In this document: positions 13,901-28,900 of the stretch, piece after piece
Numbering within the stretch: position 1 is the first letter of the stretch
Layout: the number at the start of each line of letters is the position of its first letter
NCBI GenBank assembly: GCA_964017125.1
Contig: OZ024914.1
Coordinates: forward strand, 22,998,282 to 23,062,281
Direction: 5' to 3'
Length of the DNA stretch: 64,000 nucleotides
DNA from: Flabesymbios commensalis
Taxonomy: Eukaryota > Annelida > Polychaeta > Terebellida > Flabelligeridae
Program-made: the position numbers and the translations under genes
Notes under the pieces: model-generated
The model's input: only the letters and a program-made list of their open reading frames with translations
Databases searched by the model: none
Told to the model about the DNA's origin: nothing

Positions 13901-16900
13901 TATATGGTTGTGGCTGGTTAAATAATCCCTTTCTAGTTGGTATTTGCTACAGCTACACCCCAGCGAAAACCAGACTCTTACACAATGTTGGTTTAATGTT
14001 TGTCCAGCATTGTAGAGGGTGGATCAACATTAAATCAATAATGGTTAAATACTAACAACTGAATGATTACAAATTTCCAGAGCTGTAAAAATCTGATTTG
14101 ATAGACATGTTTTAACAATAACAAAAAGAAAAAAAATAGGTACAATTTTAGATATTTTCACATTTTAAATTACATAGTGTATTTTATGCTTTAGTTTTAA
14201 CAAAATCAAGTGAGGTGAAATATATTTTGATGTCAAACAAAAAATATGTTTCATTTGTGTAATAGTAAGCAATGAAAGTAATATTGACTGCTAATGGCAA
14301 ATAGTAAAGTAGTATACACCAGTGGTAGACAAGCCAGTAAAATACTAAATTTATGCAATTTTAATACATATATATGTGTCAATACTCTTTAAATGTCTTT
14401 GATGAATAATTAAAGAAATAAACATTGTGAGGTGTGTGTCCATAGAATATTTCTGCTTATATATTTATGACCTGTATTGCATTCTACCCCCGACCAATGG
14501 AAGAGTGGTTCAGCTTGTCGCATAACAAGATCAGCCAATGAAATCCATCATACTTGGGTCCATTTTTCTAACGACTTAAAAATATCAAAACACTCGTAAT
14601 GTGAAGAGTGGGCCGTTGTTTGTTTGAAAAAATATGATTAGCCATCAGAGCTTCAGATAATTTTTTGGTTTGAGGAGTATTTTACTCATTGAAATGGTCG
14701 ATAAAGAGTGAAATATGATGAAAAAATAAACGAGGAGTATTTTTCATACAACATGAAAGCTTTATTGATCATTTTTCCCTTACACTCAGGGGGCATAGTT
14801 CTGTTCACATACAAAATACAACAATCGTTTAATTTTTTGCTGTTTTTACATGCGTATTTTACGCATATACGCATGTTATCTGGAGCACTGAACCATATAC
14901 TCAGACTTTGATTTTACCAAACTTTTTAAGTAATTCAGAGAGATAAACCAGCAAATTGGACACTTTTTTGTTTTGATTATTCACAAGCTCTCAGATTTAT
15001 TTAACCAGTCAACATATTCAGGTTAACCCTTGTGCTGCTCAATTATTTTTAGTCTATTTTTCAGTCATTTGAAGCTGAAATTACTGACACAATTAACAGC
15101 TTCAAGTGGCTGGAAAATTGTCTCTTCATGTATGTACATATATGGGTCTAGCAGTACACCCATGGTTAAGTAATCATGGTAATAGTGGCAAAAGAGTGAC
15201 AAGTAGTGTTGGCTCTTTATGAAGGCACATGCACAAAAAGCACCTTCAGTCAGGGTTTCTTGTCACTTATTCAACCCTTTAAGCACACTCAATATTTGAA
15301 TGCCTATGATTAATTACATGATGACTGCCCATTTTTAGTTTTCTTCTGTGCAATTTTACTCAGATTTTTGGGATTGATATTGTTTTCCTACCATGCGAAC
15401 CCAAGTTACTTGTACCTCAAAATAAAATAAATGAATTATTAAAAAGTGATGAAAGTACTACGGTAACCCTGGGCAGAGTGATGGATATTTAGCCAGCAAC
15501 CCGTGCACCCATGCTTTGGACTGGAATAATGTCAAAATGATTGTCACTAATTGTCCAAATGTCACAATTTCACCCATGAAAGATGAGATAGAAAACTAGT
15601 ACTTGTATAATCCTAGCTTGTGATGTATCATATATGAAAATATCTGTAGACATAAAATAAACAATTGTGCTGTAGGCAAGGGGTTTCTCAAGCATAAGGG
15701 CATCCCACTATATGTTATGCTCATGAAAAATTGGCAAATTAAGAATTTATTGGTATAGCCACACCGGATTTCATTGCCTTGTTATAGCCAGCTCAGCAGA
15801 TTTTATCATTTGAATTCGATAGGGGCCTACTGTCGTCATTATTTTTTAAGTCTGCCCAGTTTTTCAGTGATTGCTGCATCAAAGTCCTGAATCTTAGATG
15901 TAGAATTAGAATTTTTGCTGAATGATATTTTATGTTATTGGCTTTTGAAGTGAATACGCATACAATAATATTGTGAAGCGGCTAAGAAACTATCATTTTG
16001 TATTATAAATTGTGCCCTTGGAGCTACAATGATAGATCTGTAACTCAATTGAGTGCGAGATATGACATTTTAACTCCAACGAAAAGATATTTATTCCCGT
16101 CTTGTTATTATTTGAAGCTAAGCAGGAGTGTATTTACTGTCATGTACCCAACAAAAGTGAGAAGTTGACCCAGCTCTGGTTTGATGATGGTCCACTGTCT
16201 ACGACCCTGGCCCAACATTAAATTACCACTGGATCAACATCTCATGTTTGCTGGGTGGGTAGTGTATGGCACTGGCATTTGCATGCATCATAATAGCCCA
16301 TTTATTTTCTTAAATAATTAGTGTAAAAATATAAAGAAAACTGCATAGAGGTAGATAGTAGAACATTTTATTCGATTGAATCTTAGCCAGCTCTCAGCTA
16401 ACCCTCTCAGTACACAAACAAAAATTATTAACCCTTCAGCCTGTTTCAAATATATTCAGTTTTTCATAATTTTATTACCACATTAAGTACCACCTTTTAG
16501 AGCTTTCCTCCATATTGACAAATCTGAATACTTTTTACTCACTTGAAGTTGTGGATCGCGTCAGTGAGACTTCAAGCTGGTAAAAATTCCAATTTAATAA
16601 TTCGGCAGTTAAAGGGTTTAAGTGCTAATCACATCTACTGCCATTTTTAGCCTTTTTGTTTTTCATTGAAACAAAAAAAATGTGAAGTAAAAATGAGCAT
16701 TAACCCTTAAAGCGCTGAATTAATTAGTAAAAAACATCGCTACCAAAGGTTTTTTTTAAATTTGAAATCATCACAAATGTCTTAGTCAGCTCTTTCTGAT
16801 TCATTTGAATACCTATGTTATGGGGTTATGTACATTAGAAATATTTTTACTCTTACATCGCGGGGATCGACTTTAGTCGTCAGAATCTGCCGTCTGCAGA

Positions 16901-19900
16901 CGTCAGATTCTGACGACTAAAGTCAATCCCCGCACTGTAAGGGTAAACTTTGCTAGATTGGCATATGCTTTGATTCATATTGTGCTTATGTAGGTAAATG
17001 GTACCCAGTTGAAGTTGTTGGTCGCAGATACAACTTTAAGAGGGTAAAAAAATAAATTATGTAAGCTTAGCACTTTGTGGATTATAGATTTTATAACTTT
17101 ATTTATACAACAAATTTAGTTAATAATATCAGTAGTATATACTTTGTTGTATTTTATTGTATGTATATACTTGTATGTATGTACTTGAATGTACAACTGC
17201 AAAGTCCTTTTCAACTATTGGTAAATTTGAATTTTTTTGTTGGCCACCAGGGGGCTGTAGATACAAATATAACCAGTTATCCTTTGATTGAGGAATGTTT
17301 GAAATAAAAAAATGTCTAAAATAACCCTAGCCAAAGGTATGATATAGTCAAATACAAATGTTTATAATCCCCTTCATTTAATGTGCACATTATTCCTTTG
17401 TGCTACAAGGGTCAATTTGTAATGTTGAACTTTGGGTTTTTTTGTTGCAAGGTCACTTTTTTCTTTAAATTTTTTTTTTTTACCAACATCAAGTGTATAA
17501 TAACAGCATGGATAGAGCTGAAAATCAATATTTTTGCCAATCTGGAATACAGAGTTTTAACCCTCTTGACTCACAGGCATTTCTTATCATTTTCTCTCAC
17601 CTTCAGACACAATTCCCACCTAAAGGTGAATGGAAATAACCCAGATTTGACAAAAATAAAAAAAATACCCAAGTATCCCAATTTGAAGCTCCATACTACC
17701 TGAAATTTTTATGGGTAATGATATTTTCTATTTAAAAAACGTTTTTTAAATAATTTAAATCACTGGCAGGTAGAGGGTAACCTTTTCAGCACTGTATTAA
17801 CTTTTGACATCAGAATTTGAAGTCGCTGAAGTGTTAATTATGTATAACTGATAATAGACCTTTAAAATAGGAAAGAGCTAGCTAAGACATTTAGGTCTTT
17901 TATAAAGTGAATAACCCTTTGGTATCCATAGTATTTGTAACAAAATATTTCAGTGCTGTAAGGGTTCAGGGTTAAGGCTAGATATTTTTCACCACAGGTG
18001 AAGAGGAGCGCACCGAGCACATACACAGCCACCACATGCAGCTGGCACAGCACTTCTTCCCCTCCTGTATCTGTGCCGCTGCCCTTCCCATCATCAGCCT
18101 GCTGGAGGACTCACAGGTCAACAGTGATGGTATCGCAGGTAATGCAACATGATCGACTGCCTTCAAATATGAATAGCCAAGCAGCCTACAGAACTAAAAT
18201 CTTAGTCAGAAAATTAAAAGTTTCACCTCGTAGATCACTTAGTGTGTGCCACAGCATAACATGGGTAAAAATCAATATCTGGGTAGATGATAGTGTAAAT
18301 TAACCTGATTTTTCATATGATGGGCTGCTTTTAACTCTTAATATTTTGTATGTAAAATTAAAATATGTTTGATAAATGTTCACCATTTGACTCGCCATGA
18401 AGTTTATTTACCTTATAAATCTATTTAGTTGACAACCTTTTACTATTTGGGCCATATCATTAGTTTAGGAATTTACAAATTTGCAAATATAAGTTATTTT
18501 GTTATAGTGAGTGAAGTGGCAGAGAAGGTTGTCTGGTTTTGCTTGGTGGATGAGCCAAGCCTCTTCTTGCGCACTTTCCTTGAAAAATTGACACAGAAAG
18601 ACAAACAGGTAAATTTTGGAGGCATATTTAAAAAAGATAATTTTAGAAACAGGGAAATTTATGCAACACGTTTCAATGAAATTATATTGGTGGTAATCTT
18701 CATTTATGTTTTTATATGTTTGATAGTTTTTAGCATACCCGGTACTAATGTAAAATAAACATTATCTCTGTACACTTCAATTTAGAAGTAATAACTGAAA
18801 AAACACTGCACGCTGACCCTTAGTTGAATGTTGATCCATTGTCTGCGACAGTGGCCCAACATTTAGCCAATGTAGGGTTGACATTTTTTTTTCACTGGAT
18901 AATGGTCTTTTAACCCTTATCCTGCTAAGTTAATTAATTTAAAATTTCAAACACTTGAGGTTGTGTTTCGCTACCGCGATCCACAACCTCAAGCGGTTGA
19001 AAATTACTGATAATTTTTATTTGTTTAATTTCAGACCAAACATTTACAATTTTTTATGTTTAAAGAGTCTTTCATTTTAAACAACAGTCAATTAACCGGT
19101 TAATAAACATGATAACATGGTTTTAAAAGCACTATTGTCGTGATCAGCAGGATTAGGGTTAACATAGCTTGTTATAATTTCAGGAGGAGTTGATATTTTT
19201 GCTGAGAAAGCTGCTGTATTTTATAACAGAGCTGCCGGCTCAGACTGCACACTGTCTCTTCAACTACCTCGTGAGTATACACTCATTCTGTCCTTATGAA
19301 GATCTAAATTTGATCTGTCTGAATGTACGAAGTACATAGCGCTGAGTAAATGCAGAACTATTGAGTTTGTCACTCTTTGGTTCACAGAAACACAATGTAG
19401 TCTTTGTTTGGCTAAATGAGACGTTTAATATAAAAAAAAAATTATTGTTGGATTTCTTAATGCACTTTAAATGGAAGAGAGGCTTTTGTTTTGCACTCTT
19501 AATGAAAAGACAAAACGTGTGCATGCTAAGTACTTTTTTGTGTTGTTAGGTTGGGTTTGTCATGTTTTATGTGAGATCTCCATCCGAAGGCGGACATAAG
19601 ACAATATCTCAGGCACTGTCTGTTCTCTCGCAGGTTAGTTGTCAATGTACTCTTTTAAAAAGAAAATTATGTGTGTATCTATAATTTAGTTCAAAGTATA
19701 ATCATATTAGAAGCCATGTCTGTGTATTATAATATCAAGAAGTTTATGACAGTTCCATATTTTGTTTAAACTAATATGTGATGTTCAGATTGCTTAAACA
19801 TTTTTATATTCCATACCTTAGCTAGCTGATTTTTTGGTCACTTTGTTTTTATTGCTGTTTTTAACTGAAACTTATATCAAGCTGCATCAATATTATCATA

Positions 19901-22900
19901 AGTTGTAACCTACATAATAATAAATTTAATTTTCCATGTGTAGATATGTTGTTAATATAACTATAATTATATAATATAAATATAATATAAATATATTAGC
20001 CATATGTACCGGTAAATAAATCATATTGATCTTAAGATAATAATATACAAGGGTTATTGGCATGTGTTTCTAGCCATCGGTCATCCTTAGTCAATGGGGG
20101 TCTGTACACCACAATGATGATAATGTAATTTTTGCCATGTATTGTTGTTCTCAGGTGATTCCAAGTGTTCATGGCATCTTCTTCAAAGATTTGAAGCAGA
20201 CTTTGAGGAAGGAACAATGTGATGTATGCATATTTCTATTTTTCTGCCGTCTTTTTATTTGAAACTTACTCTATTATATCAGTGACAACAACACATATAT
20301 ATTTTCTTGTACACTGTACCTGTAAGCAAGAACTCTCTTATCATATCTTGTATTACATTTGTTTGTATTGTTCCAATTGAAAAACCAAGAGCTCTCTTTT
20401 TTTATTTGTTTTAAGCCGTTACTGCTCATCACTGCTAATGTTCCAAGTGCAAAGAAGCTGATTGTCCACGGTCCAGATCTGAGCAGCATTCCTTCTCAGT
20501 GTCCTATTAATGAGGTAAGTTATATGTTATGTTCAGATCTTGCTCCATTATTATATTCTTGATACAGTGGTCCCTCTCTCTATTACATGCGCACTTTCAT
20601 AATGTGCCCTTTTTATACATGCTTTTTTAATGCTCTTCCTTAAAGTGTGCAATATTGCAAACGAAAGGTTACAACTTGGTTAATTGATTGGAATATGTCA
20701 TGTTGCCTTTTTTTCTAAATATGGTAAATGGTCCATGAATGTGAAATGGGTGAAAAGTGTCAGCATTTTCTGTTGTTACCTAATCTGTTTGACTAGTTCT
20801 CAAAGTTTATTTAATCACACATTTCACAGGATACACAATTTCTACACATTCTCCAAGACAGTCTTGATTTCTTCAACATTCCTGAGGATGAACATGGCTG
20901 TCATTATATCATAGACACAAAGACACGTGAGTGAAATATTACTTAAATCAGTTTTATTTTAAGATCCAGTCAATGAATGGGCAATGTATATTTTCTCTAA
21001 ATGTCATGTTTACTCATATAAGTTAAATTTCCAAGAATGATAAAATACCACATTGCATAACATCTTCTCTTTACATACAGTATATCAACCTCTTATTTCA
21101 CATTATAAGAATACACTGGATAATTAACTTCACTTAATATATTTTATTTTGCAGATCAGATACACAATCTGAACTCGTATGTGCGAGACTTTTACTTTTT
21201 TCGACGTAATCACTACCCACAGCTTAGTCTGGTCAAGATGAATCCGGATCAGGCTTCTCTTTCCCTACAAAAACAAGTACGACTATTTCATCATTTTTTG
21301 CTTCAATATTGTCATATTATGCATGTCATGAAAATAAGTGGCACATAAGATACTAGTTAATCAAGTAATTACAATTAAGGAGTTGTTTTTAATACCTAGA
21401 AATATTTTTTTGGAAATTGCATTAGCAAACGAAATTGAAAATCCATTATTGGAAGTGCAACGCACTAATCTTATGGCTAAGCTTTTTTTTTTAAATATCT
21501 TATTTAATATATTATACTTTATGTTTCAGGCATTTATCCTGAAATTTGTAGAGATTGGGAAAGTTCTTTTCTCGACAGCAGTACTTCATGGTTCAAGTCA
21601 GCAGCAGGTATTTATAGTTATCTTCCTATTTTCATGTGATAGAACTTTTTTTATTATTTTATAAATTTAGTTAAAGTTTGAACTAAACAAAGCAACATTT
21701 GAAATAAGGCATTCACGGTTGTTTGGGATAAGCAGAATTTGTGTCTGACAATCAATAGCTACCAGGGGACTGTTCCCTTCTAAGACAACCAATTTTAGGA
21801 CATTTAAAAAAATCTTATAATAATTTAACTACATGAAGTGTCAGTGACTGTTTGAATTGACAACCTTGTTTGCAACCTGACGTTTTCACCTTATAACATT
21901 GTTTTAACCCTTATTTAGAACATTGGAAAGCATTGGCTCATGTTATTCAATTATATTTAATAATTTCGGGAATTAGTGCCCTCATCATTTGACCAGAATC
22001 TGTTGCACAATAGAATTTATGTGCCAATGTTCGATTTTTTAAATTTGAATATGACCCTCTTATGTGAATGTATCATACATGTACTTGTGTTTGTAACTTA
22101 CAGCATGGCGCACATGTCTCCTTTCTTCATGAAGAGCTGCTGAAATTACCATCATTTCCACGTAAAGCTCTTGAGGCTGATTTTGGATTGTATGGTGGTG
22201 ACTTGGGCAAGGTAATTGTTTTTTACTGGACCCAGTTATTTGATTACTGTACATCTGGTGATATTTGTGAGGTTTTGATTTTAGCGAGGAGGAAAAATTC
22301 GCGAATCTCGCTAAAATTATTAATATAATGGCGCTACTGTAATCTAAATTGATAATTTGTGAATTCCATGCATTCACGAAAAGTCTTGAAATCACAAATT
22401 TCCGAAAATCTAAACACTCCAAAATTACCAGATCTACAGTATTATTGAATGCCAATTCATTTTATTTTTGAGCGACATTTCAAAGTACTTGATGCATATA
22501 TTATATATATAAGCAGATAGGAGCCTTTAGCTCTGAGAGGACATTTTTTTACTGTTTCTACTTTATGATTATTTTTTCTATTTCACTTTATCTGGCATTG
22601 CATACCGTAAATATGTTTTATTCTTTTTCAGGAGGTCTGTGGAATGGATCTACTACATAAACTCGTATGGACTCAGGTGAGAATGTTTTACTATCAGGAC
22701 TAGTGGAAGTATGTGTACAGGACCAACAAAAGGCAATGGAACAATGTTGGCTAGAAATTATGTCACCTGTGATTCTGATTCTGTTTAGATAGCTGGAAGA
22801 ACAATTAAAGTCGTAATTGTGCTTAAGCTAAAAAAATTGTCAGTCAGAATATTTAATTCATTTGAAGCTAGAATTGCTAACACGTTTTACAGCGTTAGGG

Positions 22901-25900
22901 ATCTTTTGAAAAGTTTATGTTTTCCTAGAATATGAACACCAGCTGTATTGGTAGGTGGGCTGTTGTTGCCCCTTTCGTGTTGATGGTTCGCCCTTTTCTG
23001 TGTATTTCTGTTTTCTGCTGATAGAACTGTTTGGTGAATACCAGTGCTACAATTGTTTATTACGTCTCCACCCACTATGTGGTGGTGGAGACTTATTGTT
23101 TTTGCTGAGTCCGCCTGCCGCCGCCGCCGCCACTTGTTTCTGCTCTCACTCGAAAACCCCTACTCGGATTATTTCAAAATATTTGCAGTATGCATACTGG
23201 CCCTGGGGAATTAGCCTGGTAAATTTTTTTTTTGCGTTTTTCAGTTTCTTCAACAAAATCCAAGATGGCCGTTAAAATCCTATGGCGCACGCTAGAGCGT
23301 GAACTGCTTCATCGATTTGTTTCTTGTTTGGTTTAAAAGAAAGACCTTACCCTGGCCGTGAGCTGAAAAGCTTTTGGTGTGATTCTGATAATAAAAACTT
23401 TGATTTTTTTTCGTTTTAATATTTTAGCGTATATTTCTGTTTTGCTCATTTTCGCCATCATCAAAATTTGGTAATATAGCCATCCACCCCTACTCGGATT
23501 ATTTCTAAATATTTCCAGTATGCATATCGGCCCTGGGAAATTTGCCCTGTAAATTTTTTTCGGCGTTTTTCAGCTTTTTCAACAAAATCCAAGATGGCCG
23601 CCAAAATCATATGTCGCTCTCTAGAGCTTGAACCGCTTTCTGGATTTGTTTCATGTCTGGTTTAAAGGAAAAACCCTACTTTGCACATGTGCTGATTAGT
23701 TTTTGGTGTGATTCTGATAATAAAAACTTTGATTTTTTTACGTTTTAGAATTTTAGCGGATATTTCAGTTTTGTGCATTTTGGCTATCATCAAATTTTGG
23801 TAATATAGCTATACACCTCTGCTCGGATTATTTCTAAATATTTGCAGTATGCCTATTGGCCCTAGGGAATTTGCCCGGTAAATTTTTTTGGCGTTCTTCA
23901 GCTTCTTCAACAAAATCTAAGAGTGCCGCCAAAATCCTATGTCACTCTCTGGAGCTTGAACTGCTTCGTGGATTTCTTTCATGTTTGGTTCAAAGGAATA
24001 ACCCTACCCTGGATGTGTGTTGATTATTTTTTTGTGTGGTAATGATAATAAAAACCTATATTTTTTTAGGATTTCAGCTGATATTTCAGTTTTGGCATTT
24101 GCTCATTTTGGCTATTATCAAAATTTGGTAATATGGTTGTACAGCTCAAATTTTTTCTTTTGTGTATGCTCAGTGGCCCTGAGAAAAAAGTCAGGAGAAT
24201 TGTTTTTCTTTTTTCAACAAAATTCAAGATTGCCGACGAATCACATGTTACTCTGCAGAGCTTGAACTGCTTCACCGATTTGTTCCAAGGAAGCAACTTA
24301 CCCTGGCCATATGTTGATTAGATTTTGGTGTGATTCTGACATCACATTTTCATGTGGTTTACATGGAAAATTTGATGACAGTACTGTATTTCTCTATAAT
24401 TATTGTACTATGTGGGGCGGGTGGAGACGCAAGCTTTGCCCCTCAGGCAAATCTAATTTGCAATGATATGACAAATCTACCAGTAGCTAACTAGTAAAAT
24501 TCAAGTTTTTTAAACTCTTTATCTCGAGAACCACAACAAAGGATGGCTGGGATCCTTTCGTTTTTTAATATAGCAAAAACACATTTCTAGTTCTCGTGTC
24601 CTGGGCTTTCAAGGGGGTGGGTGCGTGGGTGTCAAATTAATAGGAACAATGTTTGTATTTTGGGACATTTCAATGTTTTATGATGAGTGCTTAAATCACA
24701 AATAATATTTCTTTTTATCGAAAAATTAAAATAAATGGTTAAGATCATGTATGTGTATGTTTCAGTTGAGCCACGCCATAGTGCAGGGTTTATCTACGGC
24801 TACGACTGATGCCGGAGAGTTACCTCTGCTCGTTAATGTCACGTGCGGCACTCTGATGCTTCACGCTGAGGACGCCGCCATGCTCAGGCTCACTCTGTCG
24901 ACGCTGATCAGCACCGCCAAACACTTCAGCCACATCTTTGCTTCCAGCGGGTATGTCAGAAAGAATTGAAGATATTACTTTTTTACTTGACTTTTTCAAC
25001 ACAAAAGACCACTTTCGTGAGCTGTATACTATATGGCACATTTAGCTCACAAAAGTGTTTTTTGGTGCTAGGATTCAGCTTACCAACCAAAACGATCTTT
25101 GGTTGTGAAAAGGGTATTTAAGCCTTTGTAGTGTGGGTGATGATTGTAAGCATTTTCTGATCAAATGTACAGTTGTGAATTGTAATAAAACATCAGTGGT
25201 GAATTTAAGCAGGTCTAATTCATTTGTTTCCAGCTTTAAATCTTGGGAAATATTCTGTAGTGATGCAGCACTAACAAGTTGTCAAAAGACTGCTTTCCTA
25301 ATGGCTACTTACAATTTTAACAGTACTTACACTAAAAATATAATTTTACATGCATGGCATTTCATTTGTGACTTGTTTTATTAGGCTTACTGTGTCTACT
25401 GATATTCAATTCTGAATATTTTAGATGATGTATTTTTTACAGATTTTTGTTGGTGATGCCCACCGTCTTACGTGTGTACAGCACTCACCAAGCTAACACC
25501 CTGATATGCCAAGCCATAGAATTCACATGTCAGCAATTCTTCCTACTTCACAGAAATCCATTTGTTCTTCAGGTAATTGAAAAACTTATTAGTTACTTGG
25601 TATATGAGTGGGTCACCAGATGAACATGCTTTAAATTTATCTTCAGTGTGATACTTCAAAGGTTAAGTTCAAATTTATTTTACATTTTATTTTTTGGTGA
25701 TTCTATCAGCTTCATGATATTATTCTGCTCTTCGTAAATTATCTGTGGCATCACATTAATTCGCGACCCTGATGGAACTTAACGTGCAATAAGGTAGACA
25801 AAGCACAATTTTGACTATTTGTTATTTCCTAGCTTAAAATCTGATACAAATAAACAGTTATTTATCAAAGGCTGTGATCTAGATATCTGTATGAACACTT

Positions 25901-28900
25901 TGATTTTTGTTTTTGTCAGATGTTTGGTAGCGTGGCCAGTATACTTGACATGGAAGAAGAGACCGGTGTCATCTCTACTGATAAGGTATTATATGTTGTC
26001 TCATTGGAGATAAAGATTCATAAGTGCCAGCCTAGTGATGTGCCACACAGTAGAGTGACACATCAGTAGAGTACCCCTCAATCACATCTAGTGTTGTTCT
26101 ATATACATTTTTATTAGCACTGTTTTTTTTTAAATTCTGAAAATATTGGTAATGTATCTCAGTTTTGTACTTATTTATTTAGTTTATTTATTAAGATTTC
26201 AGACATTTTCCTATAAAGAGGTATTAGAGCAAATAAAAAACCCAGAAAGACTACCATAGGTGTCTTCAATCCTCCGGGGCTTAATGGGTTAACCCATAAA
26301 GCACTAGGATAGATAATTGAATTTTTTCTACCCACTTGATGGCTGAAAAAGGCTATAAACGGGATTGGCACTTTTGGGGTTAGTGAGTTAAGTTTGGTGT
26401 GACAGCAGCATCTACCCGGCAAACATGAGACATTGAGCCGGTGTTGGCCTAAGGTTGGCTATGACGTCAGCCCACCATTAGTCCAACACCGGTTCAATGT
26501 CTCATGTTTGCCGGGTAGCCATGTGCCAATTGTTAAGCTTTACTTACACATGTATTTCTACTCGCCTCACCTTGCTGCTGCCATTCCCATCTCAATGTCA
26601 ATCAAATTGCACAGATTTGATAAATACCAAAGTGCAATACATGTACATGTATAACAGATGAAAGCTTAAAAATTCCAGTTTTTCGCTTACCATAATGTAC
26701 CTAATCAAAAAATTCTGCACCTCATAATTTTTTATTTTCATTCTATGTTTTTTAGGTGTCACCAAAAGCACTGTTCCGTTTACTGTTGTGTCTCGAGCAG
26801 GAGTGTGACGACGTACTGGAGATTCTGGATCTTGTAGAGGGGGAAAAACCTTTGATGCCTTTAGTACGTCTTTTGATGTTTTAGATGTGGCTTAGAGTCA
26901 ACGTAGTATCTTAAAAAAATGTGACCCCCGCCATTTTTTAATGGATTCAATCTCTGATCTAATATAATCCTGGGTAACATATTTCTATCAATCTTCACCT
27001 GAAGGATTTCTGTAGAAATGTTTTGGTTATAATTTTACTTGCAAAAAATATCTTTCTTCCAAAAAGAAATTATTTATGGGAATTATTTTTTTCACAACAT
27101 AAAAACATGCATGTTGTGGCTTGTATAAACCTATATGGCTTTTCATTCATGTACTTTTGTTGCAGGATTTTTGTTATATTGATGATCCCGACACATTTAC
27201 TATGATGGATGCCATCAATATGGCCGTCACTGTGGTAGCCTATGCTTGTGATTCCGCCAGGGCCAGAGAAATGCTGGTAAGTTATTTTTTGTTTATTTTG
27301 TTCTTTGTCAAACTATCTGTCAGTCAGTATTTTTCATTCACTTGAACGTGGAATTGCTAACACAATTTCAAGCTTCAAATAAACGAAGAATATATATATT
27401 ATAAAAAATAGATGCATCCCAAATTATATATGAATTATATAATTAATTAAGCATCTACCACAAACTATTTGGTGATTTTCAGTTGCTTTTTTTTATATTT
27501 ATGATGGAAGGAAGTTTAACCTAGATGTTGTGGAGCATGTAATAATCTACCCGGCATCTGCTAGATTGTTTAATTTGTTTGTGGGATCTGAGGTAATTAA
27601 ATTTAAAAATGAATATATCTGCCACTTTACAAAGTGACAGATTTCTCCATTCAATCTACACAGGATGATGTTATTGACATTTAATATGTGTAGACACAGT
27701 AACACGCAGCTCAACCTCTGAAACGATTTACTCACTTCTTCAGTGCTAAAAACATTTACCAACTCTTGTCACATTTATGCATCACATGTCATGTTTTGTA
27801 TGAAATTCAATGAATATAAAATAGTATAACAAAACACAGAATATTCTAAGCTTCTGTTTGGTATATCACTCTTTGATATTTTGTAAAATACAGACATTTC
27901 TATTCAGCTTGAGATGGGAAGTGCAGCAGATCTCAAGTTGAAATAAATTGAGGGGGAATATTTGGACAACTTTTAGAATGTTAAATAAATGCCAGTAGTT
28001 GAATAATTTATTCTGATAACTTTGTGTGTGATGCCAGATGATTTTGGAGGCACTGCTCCCCATCTACATGCGTCACCTGAAGAAACAGACAGAGAAACAG
28101 GATGAGGTGATAGCTGTGAGAGAGGAACTCGCCACTCTGACCAGCCTGGGCGTGGCCGTACGGGCGCTGGTCTGCTCAGCCGAGGCTCTCACTAGGTCGG
28201 GCAAACTTCTTACTTACTAAATAGACTTTCATGCTCACTTGTCATATAATCAGCACAACCATATTGCATATTTTGAATGAACTTTATTGCAGAGAAAATG
28301 TAATTCACACACTATAAATATGGAATATTCTTGTTTATAAAATGAATATAATGCGATAAATGATAATCTTCCTAATATACACATAGCTTTCAGATTATTG
28401 ATCTACAGAACAGGTTTTGTACATATTGCATAAAACTTCAGTTTAAAATCAATCTAAAAGCTTTATCTTCCATGACTAAGTTTAGCATGGCTTAATTTAT
28501 TACAACTGTTTTCTTTTTCAGGAATTTTAACGGGCCGCAGCAGAGACAGCTGGAAACAGTAAATGTCAGTATAAAACTGAACCAAAATCACAACCACTCC
28601 CCACAGACGCATGGGATCTGTCCTGATGAACAGTCAGATTTCAGGTGAGTCACTCCCCACAGACACATGGTATCTGTCCTGATAAACAGTCAGATTTCAG
28701 GTGAGTCACTCCCCACAGACACATGGTTTCTGTCCTGATAAACAGTCAGATTTCAGGTGAGTCACTCCCCACAGACACATGGTATCTGTCCTGATAAACA
28801 GTCAGATTTCAGGTGAGTCACTCCCCACAGACACATGGTATCTGTCCTGATAAACAGTCAGATTTCAGGTGAGTCACTCCCCACAGACACATGGTATCTG

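Larger units (their letters stand above)
11971..17997 (+). other. intron 9 (6.0 kb), longest in window
   Basis: Contains five foldback copies or pieces, three clear TTAA-type elements (16428, 16700, 17775) and worn hairpins near 15055 and 17000. UNC80 similarity runs directly from exon 9 to exon 10, so no exon is missing here. Confidence 0.8.

Noticed and set aside
22280-22330. GCGAGG...CTCGC hairpin in intron 19
   Set aside because: Short inverted repeat (TTTTAGCGAGG / CTCGCTAAAA) without element ends; left unannotated.
23064-24453. CRISPR-like or satellite interpretation of the spaced repeats
   Set aside because: Repeats are 330 bp, few, imperfect and bounded by inverted ends in an animal intron; a mobile element fits better.
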